The notes: a model not told the origin generated them from the letters alone. Positions 53,109 through 64,000 are shown, numbered from the stretch's first letter. The stretch: DNA of 64,000 bases from Hydrogenophaga sp. (GCA_016790705.1 JAEUOT010000050.1:1-64000); one strand, 5' to 3'. Numbers and translations are program-made.

Positions 53109-55337
53109 GTGTCCAGCACGTTCCGCAACAGTCTTCGCCTGCAACTGGTGCTCCTGATCGGTCTGATGGCCATGGGCAGCGCGGTCGGCTATGTGCTGCT
53201 GACCGCCCGGCAGACGCGTGTCCAGATCGAACAGGACCAGTTCGATCTGCAGCGGCTGCTGGCCACCCGCATGGCCTCGCAACTGGGGCAGGACATGGTG
53301 GCGCGCGCCAACGAAATGCGCTTCCTGTCCGGTCTGCCTCGGCTGCGCGACCCGCTGCGCCCCGCTGCCGACAAACAGTCGCTGCTGATGGACGTGAAGA
53401 CACACTACCCGGTCTACGCCTGGGTCGGAATCACCGATGCCACCGGCCGCATCCAGGCCAGCACCGAACCGCGGATCAACGGCTACGACGTGTCACAGCG
53501 CAGTTGGTTCACGGGCGGGAGCCGTGGCCTGCATCACGAAGACATTCATGAGTCGGTGCTGCTGGGCAAGCTGATCCCCCGCCCCGAGCTCGACGAACTG
53601 CCGCTGCGGCTGATCGACATCGCGCTGCCACTGCAGGACATGGAGGGCAATTTCATCGGCGTGCTGGCGGCCCACCTCAGCCTGGACTGGACCTACCGGC
53701 TGCGCGCCAACCTGCTGGACCAGCTCGACAACCACGCCCTGGAGATGCTGCTGGTCAACCGCAGCGGCGACGTCATCATCGGCAGCCCCAACCTGCCTGC
53801 GGGAACGGCCAATCTGTCGACGCTGGACGTGGTGCGCCAGGCGCAGACCGGGCAGATCCGTACCTCGGTGGAGACCTGGCCCGATGGCAAGCGCTACCTG
53901 AGCACGGCAGCGCCAGCGCTGGGTTCGCACCCGTATCCCGGCCTGGGCTGGGCGGTGCTGGTGCGAACCAGCGAAGAAGCCGCCTTCGAGGATGCCCGCC
54001 GCCTGGCCTGGTTCACCCTGGCGACGGGCCTGGGCATGGCACTGGCGTTTTCCTGGTTCATCTGGTGGGGCGTGGGGCGCTTGCTCAGGCCTCTGGAGAG
54101 TCTCAGCCGCGCCGCCGCTGACTTCAACGTCCAGGGGCCGCTGGCCGCACTGCCCGAGCCTCAGGGCAACGACGAAGTGGCGGTCTTCACCCGCTCCTTC
54201 GCGAAGCTGGTCAACGCCCTGGGAGAGAGCCGCGAGCGCTTCCAGCACCTGTTCGACCACGCGCCGGTTGCGATGGCGTTCGTGGCGCCGGACGGGCAGT
54301 TGAAGCTGCTCAACAGCCGATTCACCCAACTGCTGGGCTACGAGGCACGCCACCTGCCCCACGTGGACCAGTGGTTCGAGCTGGCCTTCTCCGACGGCCC
54401 TGCACGGGAGGCGGCACGCGCGCGATGGCAACAGGTGCTCCAGCGCCTGGGCCAGGCGCCGCTGATGCTGCCGACCACGGAACACGCCCTGCGCCGTATG
54501 GACGGCACGGGCTGCACCGTCCAGGCCTCCGGCATCGTGCTGCCCGACGGTCTGCTGGTGTCCTTTCACGACCTGACCGAGCGCGAGCTCGCGGCGCAGG
54601 AGATCCGTCGCCTCAACGCCGAACTGGAGCAACGCGTGGTCGAGCGCACGGCGGAGCTGAGCGCCGCCAACCGCGAGCTCGACAGCTTCGCCTACTCCGT
54701 CAGCCACGACCTGCGGGCGCCGCTGCGCACCGTCAACGGCTTCGTCCAGCTTCTCGAAAACGACTTCGCGCAGCGCCTCGGCTCCAACGGCGCCGAGTAC
54801 CTGCACCGAATCCGCGGCGGCTTGCGCCGCATGGGCGAGCTGATCGAAGGACTGCTGGCGCTCTCGCGTTACACGAAGAAGCCGCTGGTGCGCGAAACAG
54901 TGGACCTGTCGGCCATCGCCACGCGCCGGCTCGCCGAGCTGGCTGCGGCCGACCCCGACCGCGTGGTGTCGGTTACGGTAGCGCCCGATCTGGTCGCCGA
55001 CTGCGACCGCAGTCTGGCGGAGGCGCTGCTGGTCAACCTGCTGGACAACGCCTGGAAGTACAGCAGCAAGACCGCCGACGCGCAGATCCGGTTCGAGCAC
55101 GGTGAGGTCGACGGGCTGCAGGGTTTCTGCGTGAGCGACAACGGCGCGGGATTCGACATGGCACGCGCCAGCCGGCTGTTCGAGCCGTTCCAGCGCATGC
55201 ACAGCGCCAGCGAATTCCAGGGAACGGGCGTCGGACTGGCCACCGTGCACCGCATCATCGACCGGCATGGGGGCCGCATCGCCGCCTGGTCGGCACCCGG
55301 TCAGGGCGCGCGTTTTTGTTTCACGCTGCGGGCGTGA
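53109..55337 (+). CDS. membrane sensor histidine kinase (Cache-HAMP-PAS)
   Basis: A 742-residue kinase with a GTG start. A membrane helix (LQLVLLIGLMAMGSAVGYVL) is followed by an extracytoplasmic dCache-like domain (about residues 35-295) and a second helix (LATGLGMALAFSWFIWWGVG). A HAMP linker and a PAS domain (FQHLFDHAPVAMAFVAPDGQ) come next. The phospho-acceptor His is in FAYSVSHDLRAPLRTVNGFV near residue 537, and the ATP site includes LLVNLLDNAWKYSSK and SDNGAGFDMARASRLFEPF. No response regulator is adjacent, so it is an orphan. The H-box is of the bacteriophytochrome-like HWE-independent DLRAPLR type. Confidence 0.92.
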   Translation: MSSTFRNSLRLQLVLLIGLMAMGSAVGYVLLTARQTRVQIEQDQFDLQRLLATRMASQLGQDMVARANEMRFLSGLPRLRDPLRPAADKQSLLMDVKTHYPVYAWVGITDATGRIQASTEPRINGYDVSQRSWFTGGSRGLHHEDIHESVLLGKLIPRPELDELPLRLIDIALPLQDMEGNFIGVLAAHLSLDWTYRLRANLLDQLDNHALEMLLVNRSGDVIIGSPNLPAGTANLSTLDVVRQAQTGQIRTSVETWPDGKRYLSTAAPALGSHPYPGLGWAVLVRTSEEAAFEDARRLAWFTLATGLGMALAFSWFIWWGVGRLLRPLESLSRAAADFNVQGPLAALPEPQGNDEVAVFTRSFAKLVNALGESRERFQHLFDHAPVAMAFVAPDGQLKLLNSRFTQLLGYEARHLPHVDQWFELAFSDGPAREAARARWQQVLQRLGQAPLMLPTTEHALRRMDGTGCTVQASGIVLPDGLLVSFHDLTERELAAQEIRRLNAELEQRVVERTAELSAANRELDSFAYSVSHDLRAPLRTVNGFVQLLENDFAQRLGSNGAEYLHRIRGGLRRMGELIEGLLALSRYTKKPLVRETVDLSAIATRRLAELAAADPDRVVSVTVAPDLVADCDRSLAEALLVNLLDNAWKYSSKTADAQIRFEHGEVDGLQGFCVSDNGAGFDMARASRLFEPFQRMHSASEFQGTGVGLATVHRIIDRHGGRIAAWSAPGQGARFCFTLRA

Positions 55338-55391
55338 TGATCGCGGCCGTGGCGGCCGGCGACGGCAGCAGGAAGCGGGTTGAGTGGCGAC

Positions 55392-56024
55392 TCAGCGCGA
55401 CAGCGCCATCCGCAATCCCAGGCCGACGAACACCACTCCCGCCACCCGGTCCAGCCATAGACCGGCGCGCGGGCGGCGCTGCAGCCACTGGCCGATGCCG
55501 CCGGCGAACCAGCCCAGCGCGCCGAACAGCACCGCCGCCTGCACGGTGAACACCACGCCCAGCGTCGCCATCTGCAGCGGCACAGCGCCATTTGCCGGCA
55601 CCACGAACTGCGGCAGGAACGACAGGAAGAACAGCACCACCTTGGGGTTGATGGCGTTGGCCAGCATGCCTTTGGCGAACTGGCGCGTCGCCGAGTCGCC
55701 GACCACATCGACCCCGGCCGCCGGCAGCCCCCCACCGCCGCGACTGCGCAGCGCGCCGATGCCCAGCCAGATGAGGTAAGCCCCACCGGCCCAGCGCAAC
55801 GCGGTGAAGGCGATGGGCGACGACGCCAGCACCGCCGATACGCCGAGCGCGGCCAGCACCGTGTGGCTCAGGCAGCCGGTCGCGCACCCCAGGCCGAAGG
55901 CCATGCCCAGGCGCCGCCCCTTGGCGGCGCCGACACCGAGGACCATCAGGTTGTCGGGCCCCGGCGTGGCGGTCAGCAGGATGGCAGTGAGCAGGAAGGG
56001 GAGGATCTGGGCGGATGTGATCAT
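55392..56024 (-). CDS. LysE/RhtB-family amino acid exporter
   Basis: A 210-residue inner-membrane protein with about six hydrophobic segments. The family opening is MITSAQILPFLLTAILLTAT followed by PGPDNLMVLGVGAAKGRRLG. A further motif is GMLANAINPKVVLFFLSFLP near residue 110. The start at 56024 is chosen on family alignment; an in-frame ATG at 56042 adds six residues and cannot be excluded. It converges on the kinase gene. The exported amino acid or lactone is unknown. Confidence 0.9.
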   Translation of the reverse strand: MITSAQILPFLLTAILLTATPGPDNLMVLGVGAAKGRRLGMAFGLGCATGCLSHTVLAALGVSAVLASSPIAFTALRWAGGAYLIWLGIGALRSRGGGGLPAAGVDVVGDSATRQFAKGMLANAINPKVVLFFLSFLPQFVVPANGAVPLQMATLGVVFTVQAAVLFGALGWFAGGIGQWLQRRPRAGLWLDRVAGVVFVGLGLRMALSR

Positions 56025-56113
56025 GGGTTGCAGGCCAGCCATTCGCCGACGCGGCGCGGCTCAAGCGGCGATTCTGCCTGCGGACCCTGCGGCGCCCGCC
56101 CCGCGCCGTCGCC

Positions 56114-56410
56114 TCAGTAGGCGCGACGCTCGCCGCCGAAGCGGCTGCCGCCCGTGCGGGCTTCCGGCGGACGGGCGATGTTGACGGTGACGGCGCGGCC
56201 TTGCACCTGCATGCCGTGCAGACCGTCGATGGCGGCCTGCGCTTCGGCGTCGCTGCCCATTTCGACGAAACCGAAGCCCTTGGAGCGGCCGGTGTCGCGG
56301 TCCATCACGAGCTTGGCGGAACGCACGGTGCCGTACTCGGAGAAGTTTTGGGTCAGGGCGGCTTCGTCAACGGTGTAGGGCAGGTTGCCGACGTAGAGAC
56401 GGTTGTTCAT
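56114..56410 (-). CDS. single-RRM RNA-binding protein
   Basis: A 98-residue protein with one RNA recognition motif: RNP2 RLYVGNLPY at the N-terminus and RNP1 SKGFGFVEM near residue 45. A short Arg/Gly tail TGGSRFGGERRAY follows. Such proteins are common, often cold-induced RNA chaperones in beta-proteobacteria and cyanobacteria. The upstream small gene (56475) is on the same strand 64 bases away. Confidence 0.93.
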   Translation of the reverse strand: MNNRLYVGNLPYTVDEAALTQNFSEYGTVRSAKLVMDRDTGRSKGFGFVEMGSDAEAQAAIDGLHGMQVQGRAVTVNIARPPEARTGGSRFGGERRAY

Positions 56411-56474
56411 GGTGTGGATCTTTCAAAGTGACTGGCCGCAGCGGACCAGGGGTTGGGGAAAAGAAAAAAGTGAC

Positions 56475-56708
56475 TCAGACGGCACCGTGTTGCAGGGCCA
56501 GGGCACGGCCCTCGCGGGCGGCATAGCGCAGGGCGGCGTGGTGGGTGGCAAAGCGCGGCACCAGACGGAAGACGCGGTCGTGCGAGGCCATGCCGCGCCC
56601 GCTGCGCAGCGAAATGCTGGCGCTGTAGTCGCCGGACTCGGTGAGGCGGCTCAGGGGCGAGACAAGGTACTTGCCCACCGGGAAGGAGTTTTCGGTAATG
56701 GAAATCAT
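56475..56708 (-). CDS. conserved-looking small protein of unknown function
   Basis: A 77-residue protein, not recognised with certainty. It begins MISITENSFPVGKYLVSPLS and continues SGDYSASISLRSGRGMASHD and VFRLVPRFATHHAALRYAAR, a regular alternating beta/alpha pattern. Similar small proteins seem common near RRM genes in Burkholderiales, from memory. No membrane segment or signal peptide. It is probably co-transcribed with the RRM gene. Confidence 0.65.
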   Translation of the reverse strand: MISITENSFPVGKYLVSPLSRLTESGDYSASISLRSGRGMASHDRVFRLVPRFATHHAALRYAAREGRALALQHGAV

Positions 56709-57017
56709 GAAATGAAGCGCGGCCTTCCTGGCGGGCGCGCCGGGACAAAAGGGGCACCGGACGCCGCCATGGCGAACGGGTGCGCTTGCAGGAACTGCAA
56801 GCCAGGAGGAGGCCCGAAAAGAAGGGACCGGAGTGAAGCTCGCCGAGGGGGGAGTTTGATCACCAGCGGGGGCCGTGAGAGAGGGCCGGCTGGTTGGCTG
56901 GGCGGTGTTGAGGGGTACCGCGAACCGTGTCGAACAACGGAGGCTGCGATGGCGGGCAAGTCGCAGCAAACCCGCGCAGTGTACCCGGCTTTGGACTTGC
57001 GCGCTAAACTCGCGACC
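56709..57017. other. non-coding stretch between small gene and TPP riboswitch
   Basis: About 300 bases, GC-rich, with no convincing frame on either strand. It must contain the divergent promoters for the small protein/RRM pair (minus) and for the thiC leader (plus). The purine-rich segments near 56801-56870 could be a long 5' leader of the small gene. No named element was recognised. Confidence 0.4.
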
Positions 57018-59107
<2,090 letters not shown>

Positions 59108-59110
59108 GCC

Positions 59111-60292
59111 ATGGCGCGCATCGGTATTGCCGGGGCCGGCGTGCTCGGGCGGCTGCTGGCCTGGCAGCTCGGCCGCGCGGGCCACGCGGTCACGGTGTTC
59201 GACCCGGCGCCCGGCCCGCAGGCGCCGGCCGCCGGATCGCTGAGCGGGCGCACGACGCACGCGGCGGGCTTCACCGCCGCCGGCATGCTCAGCCCCATCG
59301 CGGAACTGGACAACGCCGGCCAGGCGATGGCGCGCCTGGGTTGGCGCTCGCTCGGTCTGTGGCGCGAAGTGGCCGAGACCCTGCGTGCACAGGGCTGCGC
59401 CGCACCGCTCTTCGCGCAGCACGGCAGCCTGATGCTCTCGCACGGCACCGACCTGGGCGCGGCCCGGCGCGTGCTGGCGCGACTGGACGCCGCCACCGCA
59501 CAGGCCACGGGTCTGCCCGCGCCACAGCCGCTGGACCGCACAGCGCTGACCGCGCTGGAGCCGGCGGTGGCACCCGGCCAGCACGCCTGGCTGCTGCCCG
59601 ACGAGGCGCAGGTGATGTCGCGCGACATGCTCGAAGCGTTGGCGATCCACGCGCCGAACGCTTATTGGTGCTGGGGTGAACAGGTGGACCGTGTCGAACC
59701 GGGTCGGCTCGTTCTGGCGGATGGCGATGCGCTGCCGTTCGACCTCGCCATCGACGTGCGGGGCGTGAACTCGGCCCAGCCCCGCGCCGCCTGCGGCGTC
59801 CCCCCCTCAACAGGGCACCAGCAGCGACCCGGCAAAGCCGGTTCCGCGCTGGCGTTCGATGAGAGCATGCCCGTCAGAGGCGTACGCGGTGAAGTGGTCT
59901 GGCTGCACGCGCCTGGCGTTCGCCTGCAGCGCCCGCTGCGCCTGCTGCACCCGCGTCACCGGGTCTACATCGTGCCGAGGCCGGGCGATCTGTTCGTGGT
60001 CGGTGCCAGCGAGATCGAGAGCGAGGATCGGTCGCCCGTGAGCCTGCGCACGGCCGTCGAACTGATGGCCGCCGCGCACAGCGCCGTGCCCGAACTGGCC
60101 GAGGCGCGCATCGTGCACCTCGAAGCCAACCTGCGCCCGGCTCTGCCCGACAACGAACCGCGCATCGACCAGAGCGATGGCCTGCTGCGCATCAACGGCC
60201 TGTTTCGCCACGGCTGGCTGCTCGCGCCCGCCCTGGTGCAGGACGCCCTGCGCGGCCTCGGACTGCACACCGCAGCGCCCACACCATGCTGA
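59111..60292 (+). CDS. thiO: FAD-dependent glycine oxidase ThiO with in-frame repeat insertion
   Basis: A 393-residue amine oxidase giving iminoglycine for the thiazole half of thiamine. The FAD motif is IGIAGAGVLGRLLAWQLGRA at the N-terminus, and the C-terminal FAD contact is LFRHGWLLAPALVQDALRG. Residues about 218-247 (RGVNSAQPRAACGVPPSTGH and on to AGSALAFDES) are encoded by a copy of a GC-rich repeat found between genes elsewhere. They sit where relatives pass directly to VRGVRGEVVWLHAPGV. The frame stays open. The stop overlaps the thiS start. Confidence 0.9.
   Translation: MARIGIAGAGVLGRLLAWQLGRAGHAVTVFDPAPGPQAPAAGSLSGRTTHAAGFTAAGMLSPIAELDNAGQAMARLGWRSLGLWREVAETLRAQGCAAPLFAQHGSLMLSHGTDLGAARRVLARLDAATAQATGLPAPQPLDRTALTALEPAVAPGQHAWLLPDEAQVMSRDMLEALAIHAPNAYWCWGEQVDRVEPGRLVLADGDALPFDLAIDVRGVNSAQPRAACGVPPSTGHQQRPGKAGSALAFDESMPVRGVRGEVVWLHAPGVRLQRPLRLLHPRHRVYIVPRPGDLFVVGASEIESEDRSPVSLRTAVELMAAAHSAVPELAEARIVHLEANLRPALPDNEPRIDQSDGLLRINGLFRHGWLLAPALVQDALRGLGLHTAAPTPC
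59767..59848. repeat. GC-rich interspersed repeat, copy C, inside thiO
   Basis: Opposite orientation to copies A and B. Read on the minus strand it begins GCGGAACCGGCTTTGCCGGG, has the degraded hairpin CCTGTTGAGGGG and ends GGCGCGGGGCTGGGC. It lies wholly inside the thiO reading frame and encodes about 28 residues without a stop. Confidence 0.8.
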
Positions 60293-60483
60293 CGTTCAAC
60301 GACCAACCCCTGCCTTGTCCCCGGGGCCTGACGCTGGCGCAGCTTCTGGAATCCCAGGGCGTTGACGGCACCGCCGTCGCAACCGCCGTCAACGGCCACT
60401 TCGTGCCGCGCGCGCAGCGGGCCGCGACCATCCTCCAGCCCCACGACCGCGTGCTGACCTTCCAGGCCATCGTCGGCGGCTGA
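60286..60483 (+). CDS. thiS: sulfur carrier protein ThiS
   Basis: A 65-residue ubiquitin-fold carrier ending in the required Gly-Gly (FQAIVGG), which is adenylated and thiocarboxylated for thiazole synthesis. It begins [20 protein letters not shown], overlapping the thiO stop by seven bases. The thiazole synthase gene thiG, which usually follows, is not here; panD follows instead. Confidence 0.95.
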   Translation: MLTFNDQPLPCPRGLTLAQLLESQGVDGTAVATAVNGHFVPRAQRAATILQPHDRVLTFQAIVGG

Positions 60484-60506
60484 ACTACCGCTTTCAGGAG
60501 AACACC

Positions 60507-60887
60507 ATGTTCCGAACCCTGCTCAAGTCCAAGATCCACCGCGTCGCCGTGACCCAGTGCGAGCTGCACTACGAAGGCTCCTGCGCCATCGACGAAGACC
60601 TGCTGGACGCCGCCAACATCGCCGAGAACGAACAGATCCACCTCTGGAACATCAACAACGGCGAACGTTTCATCACCTACGCCATCAGGGGCGAGCGCGG
60701 CTCCGGAATGATTTCGGTCAACGGCTCGGCCGCGCGCCGCGCCTCGGCCGGCGACCTGCTCATCATCGCGGCCTTCGCCCAGGTGCACGAGGACCAGGTC
60801 GCCAACCACACGCCGCAACTGGTGTTCGTCGACGCGCACAACCGCCCCACCGGCTCGCGCTCACACGTGCCGGTGCAGACGACGTGA
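60507..60887 (+). CDS. panD: aspartate 1-decarboxylase
   Basis: A 126-residue pyruvoyl enzyme making beta-alanine for pantothenate. The self-cleavage site is in [18 protein letters not shown] (Gly-Ser, about residue 24-25). The N-terminus [18 protein letters not shown] and the later [20 protein letters not shown] are typical. The start follows AGGAGA. Its stop overlaps the GTG start of bioA. Confidence 0.96.
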   Translation: MFRTLLKSKIHRVAVTQCELHYEGSCAIDEDLLDAANIAENEQIHLWNINNGERFITYAIRGERGSGMISVNGSAARRASAGDLLIIAAFAQVHEDQVANHTPQLVFVDAHNRPTGSRSHVPVQTT

Positions 60888-62182
60888 ACACCACCGACCT
60901 GGCGCAACGCAGCCTGCGCAGCGTGTGGCACCCCTGCACGCAGATGAAGCGCCACGAGGCCCTGCCGCCGGTAGCGATTGCCCGCGCCGAAGGGCCGTGG
61001 CTCTACGACACCGAAGGCCACCGCTACCTGGACGCGGTCAGCTCCTGGTGGGTCAACCTGTTCGGCCACAGCCACCCGGCGATGCGCGCCGCGCTCGCCG
61101 ACCAGATGGCCACGCTGGACCACGTGATGCTCGCCGGCTTCACGCACGCGCCGGTGGTGGCGCTGTCGGAGCGGCTGTCGGCGCTGACCGGCCTGGGCCA
61201 CGCCTTCTACGCCAGCGACGGCGCCTCGGCCACCGAGATCGCGCTGAAGATGAGCGCGCACTTCTGGCGCAACAGCGGTCGCCCGGCCAAGAGCCGCTTC
61301 GTCGGCCTGGCCGGGGGGTACCACGGCGAGACCGTGGGCGCGCTGGCGGTGACCGACATCGCCCTGTTCCGCGAGGCCTACGCGCCCCTGGTGCGGCTGG
61401 CCGCCACCGTGCCCAGTCCCGACCGGCGCGGCATCGGCGCAGACGCCGCCGCGGACGCGCTGGCCGACTGGCTGGCGCAGCACCACGAGACCACGGCCGC
61501 GCTGATCGTGGAGCCGCTGGTGCAGTGCGCCGCCGGCATGGCCATGCACGACCCGGCCTACCTGCGCCAGGCGCGCGCGCTGTGCGACCGCCACGGCGTG
61601 CACCTGGTGGTCGACGAAATCGCCACCGGCTTCGGCCGCACCGGCACCCTGTTCGCGCACGAGCAGGCCGGCATCCGGCCCGACTTCCTGTGCCTGTCCA
61701 AGGGGCTGACCGGCGGCACGCTGCCGCTGTCGGCGGTGCTGACCACCGACGCGGTGTACGCGGCCTTTTACGACGACGACGTGGCGCGCGGCTTCCTGCA
61801 CTCGCACTCCTACACCGGCAACCCGCTGGCCTGCCGCGCCGCGCTGACCACGCTGGACCTGTTCGAGCAGGAAGACGCGCTGGCCCGCAACCGCGCCACC
61901 GCGCAGGCGCTGGACGCGCTGCTGTCGCCACTGAACGCGCACCCCCGGGTGCGGCACGCGCGGCGCCAGGGAATGATCTGGGCCTGGGACATCGAGACCC
62001 CGCTGCCCGACTTCGCGCGCCGCTACCAGGGCCATGCGCTGGCGCGCGGCCTGGTGCTGCGGCCGATCGGCAAGACGCTGTACTTCATGCCGCCCTATGT
62101 GCTGGACGACGAAGCAATGCAGCAGCTGGCCCACGGCGCGCTCGCCGCGCTGGACGCCACGCTGGCGGAGGAAACCGCATGA
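60884..62182 (+). CDS. bioA: adenosylmethionine-8-amino-7-oxononanoate aminotransferase
   Basis: A 432-residue PLP enzyme that makes diaminopelargonate in biotin synthesis. The GTG start at 60884 overlaps the panD stop (GTGA) and gives the family opening [20 protein letters not shown]. Motifs are [35 protein letters not shown] and the PLP lysine in [20 protein letters not shown] near residue 272. It forms bioA-bioD-bioF with four-base overlaps at each junction. Confidence 0.96.
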   Translation: MNTTDLAQRSLRSVWHPCTQMKRHEALPPVAIARAEGPWLYDTEGHRYLDAVSSWWVNLFGHSHPAMRAALADQMATLDHVMLAGFTHAPVVALSERLSALTGLGHAFYASDGASATEIALKMSAHFWRNSGRPAKSRFVGLAGGYHGETVGALAVTDIALFREAYAPLVRLAATVPSPDRRGIGADAAADALADWLAQHHETTAALIVEPLVQCAAGMAMHDPAYLRQARALCDRHGVHLVVDEIATGFGRTGTLFAHEQAGIRPDFLCLSKGLTGGTLPLSAVLTTDAVYAAFYDDDVARGFLHSHSYTGNPLACRAALTTLDLFEQEDALARNRATAQALDALLSPLNAHPRVRHARRQGMIWAWDIETPLPDFARRYQGHALARGLVLRPIGKTLYFMPPYVLDDEAMQQLAHGALAALDATLAEETA

Positions 62183-62838
62183 ACGCCTGGTTCGTGACCG
62201 GCACCGACACCGGCGTCGGCAAAACCCTGGTGTCCTGCGCGCTGCTGCACGCGCTGGCGCGCCGCCACCCGCGCGTGGTGGGCATGAAACCCGTGTCTGC
62301 CGGTCTGGTGCAGACGCCCGACGGCTGGGACAGCGAGGACGCGATTGCCCTTCGCGCGGCGTCCACCGTGCGGGTGCCGCCCGCGCTGGACAACCCGGTG
62401 CGCCTGCCCGACCCGCTCTCGCCCCACCTGGCCGCCGAACGCGCGGGCACCCGCATCGACATTGATCACCTGGTGGCCTGCCAGCGCGCACTCGCACAGC
62501 AGGCCGACGCCATGGTGGTCGAAGGCGCGGGCGGTTTCCTGGTGCCGCTCTCGCCCGAACACACCGGCGCCGATCTGGCGCAGGCCCTGGGTCTGCCAGT
62601 GCTGCTGGTGGTGGGCCTGCGCCTGGGCTGCCTGAACCATGCGCTGCTGAGCGCCGAGGCGATCCGCGCGCGCGGCCTCACGCTCGCCGGCTGGGTGGCC
62701 AACCGGATCGACCCCGCCATGGCCGCAGCGAACGACAACATCGCCTTCCTGCGCCAGCGCCTGGGCGCGCCGCTGCTGGCCGACATCGCCCACTGCACCG
62801 CACCCGACTTCCGGGCGGTGCCCATCGAGCTGCCATGA
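62179..62838 (+). CDS. bioD: dethiobiotin synthetase
   Basis: A 219-residue ATP-dependent carboxylase closing the ureido ring of dethiobiotin. The N-terminus [20 protein letters not shown] holds the P-loop, and VVGMKPVSAGLVQTPDGW holds the substrate Lys. VVEGAGGFLVPLSPEHTGAD is the family-specific loop. The ATG overlaps the bioA stop by four bases. Confidence 0.96.
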   Translation: MNAWFVTGTDTGVGKTLVSCALLHALARRHPRVVGMKPVSAGLVQTPDGWDSEDAIALRAASTVRVPPALDNPVRLPDPLSPHLAAERAGTRIDIDHLVACQRALAQQADAMVVEGAGGFLVPLSPEHTGADLAQALGLPVLLVVGLRLGCLNHALLSAEAIRARGLTLAGWVANRIDPAMAAANDNIAFLRQRLGAPLLADIAHCTAPDFRAVPIELP

Positions 62839-64000
62839 ACCCCACACCACACACCGATTCCTGGCTCGACGAAATTCCCGGACGCCTTGCCGCGCTGGAC
62901 CAGGTGCACCTGCGGCGCCGCCGCCACGCCGTCGAGCCCGCCGGCGCCGCCATGCTGCGCACGGGCGGGCATGAGCTGCTGGCTTTTTGCAGCAACGACT
63001 ACCTGGCCCTGGCCGGCCACCCCGAGATGGCGGAGGCGGCCTGCGAGGGGGCACGCCGCTTCGGTGTCGGCGCCGGCGCCTCGCCCCTGGTCAGCGGCCA
63101 CAGCACCGCCAACGACGCGCTGGAGCGTGAACTGGCGGCCTTCGTCGGCCTGCCGCGCGCGCTGTACTTCTACGCCGGCTATGCCACCAACATCGGCATC
63201 GTGCCGGCCCTGGTGGGCGAGGGCGATGCGGTCTTTTCCGACGCGCTCAACCACGCCTGCCTGATCGACGGCGCCCGCCTCTCGCGCGCCCGCATCCACC
63301 GCTTCGCCCACGCCGACCTGAGCGACCTCGAACAACAGATCGCCACCAGCACCGCGCGGCGCAAGCTGGTGATCAGCGACGCGGTGTTCAGCATGGACGG
63401 CGACGTGGCTGACATCCCTGCGCTGCTGACGCTGTGCGAGCGGCACGACGCGCTGCTGCTGCTGGACGACGCGCACGGCTTCGGCGTCTGCGGGCCGCAG
63501 GGACGCGGAAGCCTCGCCGCCGCTGGTCTCACCGGTGCCGGCGCCTCGCGCCGCGTGCTCTACATGGCCACGCTGGGCAAGGCCGCAGGCGTGGCCGGCG
63601 CCTTCGTGGCCGGGCCAGACGACCTGGTCGAATGGTTGCTGCAGAAGACGCGCAGCTACATCTTCGCCACCGCCGCGCCGGCCCTGCTGGCCTGTGCGCT
63701 GCGCGTGAGCCTGCGGCTGATCGAACTGGGTGACCAGCGTCGTGCGCAATTGCGGCGGCTGACCGCGCATTGGCCCACGGACCTGCAACCGGTGCTGGCG
63801 CGCAGCGGCTGGCGGCTCGGCCAATCGGACACCCCCATCCAGCCCTTGCTGATCGGCGGCAACGCCGAGGCACTGGCCGTGATGGACGGCCTGCGCGAGC
63901 AGGGCATCTGGGTGCCGGCCATCCGGCCACCCACGGTGCCCGAGGGCACGGCGCGGCTGCGCATCGCGCTCTCGGCCGCCCACACCGACGACCACATCCA
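62835..64000 (+). CDS. bioF: 8-amino-7-oxononanoate synthase, C-terminus cut by window edge
   Basis: The first 388 residues of the PLP enzyme that joins pimeloyl-ACP/CoA and alanine. The start at 62835 (MNPTPHTDSWLDEIPGRLAA) overlaps the bioD stop. Motifs are AFCSNDYLALAGHPEMAEAA, LVSGHSTANDALERELAAF, LLDDAHGFGVCGPQGRG and the PLP lysine in MATLGKAAGVAGAFVAGPDD. The frame is open to the window end and seems nearly complete (RLRIALSAAHTDDH). bioB and bioC are not in the window. Confidence 0.95.
   Translation, partial: MNPTPHTDSWLDEIPGRLAALDQVHLRRRRHAVEPAGAAMLRTGGHELLAFCSNDYLALAGHPEMAEAACEGARRFGVGAGASPLVSGHSTANDALERELAAFVGLPRALYFYAGYATNIGIVPALVGEGDAVFSDALNHACLIDGARLSRARIHRFAHADLSDLEQQIATSTARRKLVISDAVFSMDGDVADIPALLTLCERHDALLLLDDAHGFGVCGPQGRGSLAAAGLTGAGASRRVLYMATLGKAAGVAGAFVAGPDDLVEWLLQKTRSYIFATAAPALLACALRVSLRLIELGDQRRAQLRRLTAHWPTDLQPVLARSGWRLGQSDTPIQPLLIGGNAEALAVMDGLREQGIWVPAIRPPTVPEGTARLRIALSAAHTDDHI

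Noticed and set aside
59760..59870. thiO as a pseudogene because of the repeat insertion
   Set aside because: The reading frame stays open through the insert and all conserved motifs after it are present, so it is kept as an intact gene.

Overview
The window is high-GC bacterial chromosome from a beta-proteobacterium. It is most likely a Burkholderiales member of the Comamonadaceae (Hydrogenophaga/Acidovorax-like). This rests on gene content and protein style: a Bug/TctC-type receptor, a five-gene Liv-type transporter next to beta-oxidation genes, DUF6502/DUF5666 proteins, and a short GC-rich interspersed repeat. It is an inference, because no rRNA or other marker gene is present. No tRNA, rRNA, CRISPR array, prophage or insertion sequence was recognised. 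Nearly all genes are intact; only the two window edges cut genes (a short-chain dehydrogenase at the left, bioF at the right).

Region 1 (1-17.2 kb) handles acyl-CoA metabolism and transport. A minus-strand operon runs fadB-like, thiolase, thioesterase, AtuA-like, AtuA C-domain-like, TctC-type receptor, acyl-CoA dehydrogenase, SDR. Upstream lies a LivKHMGF-type ABC importer. A separate AMP-dependent acyl-CoA ligase lies at 15.5-17.2 kb. The fadB-like gene and the ligase share a 20-bp operator-like palindrome upstream (18 of 20 bases identical), so they probably form one regulon. Between them sits a Fur-box-controlled cupredoxin plus FTR1 iron permease.

Region 2 (17.2-30.1 kb) holds several small units. 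They are msrB-cysM-slyX; a GDT1/UPF0016 manganese exporter behind a yybP-ykoY-type riboswitch; a divergent nuclease/XPD-like helicase pair around a LexA box; an uncharacterised DUF6502 / DUF5666-lipoprotein / Ser-Gly secreted protein module with three copies of a 17-bp palindrome; an Lrp regulator with ornithine cyclodeaminase; a CorC-type protein; and apaH.

Region 3 (30.1-49.3 kb) starts with rhlE, a zinc metallopeptidase, a fatty acid desaturase and dcd. A purine utilisation cluster follows: guanine deaminase, two BMP-family receptors, an adenine/adenosine deaminase, a Rieske oxygenase, a nucleoside-type ABC transporter, a LysR regulator and xanthine dehydrogenase XdhAB. The Rieske oxygenase next to the deaminase is the most intriguing metabolic gene here, because it resembles methylxanthine N-demethylases.

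Region 4 (49.4-64 kb) contains an AraC/NmrA-like divergent pair, YjdM, a DUF167 protein, a ketopantoate-reductase-like protein, an orphan sensor kinase, LysE and an RRM protein. It ends with a vitamin block: TPP riboswitch-thiC-thiO-thiS, then panD-bioA-bioD-bioF with overlapping ends. ThiO carries an in-frame copy of the same GC-rich repeat that sits directly behind two transporter-receptor genes elsewhere in the window.
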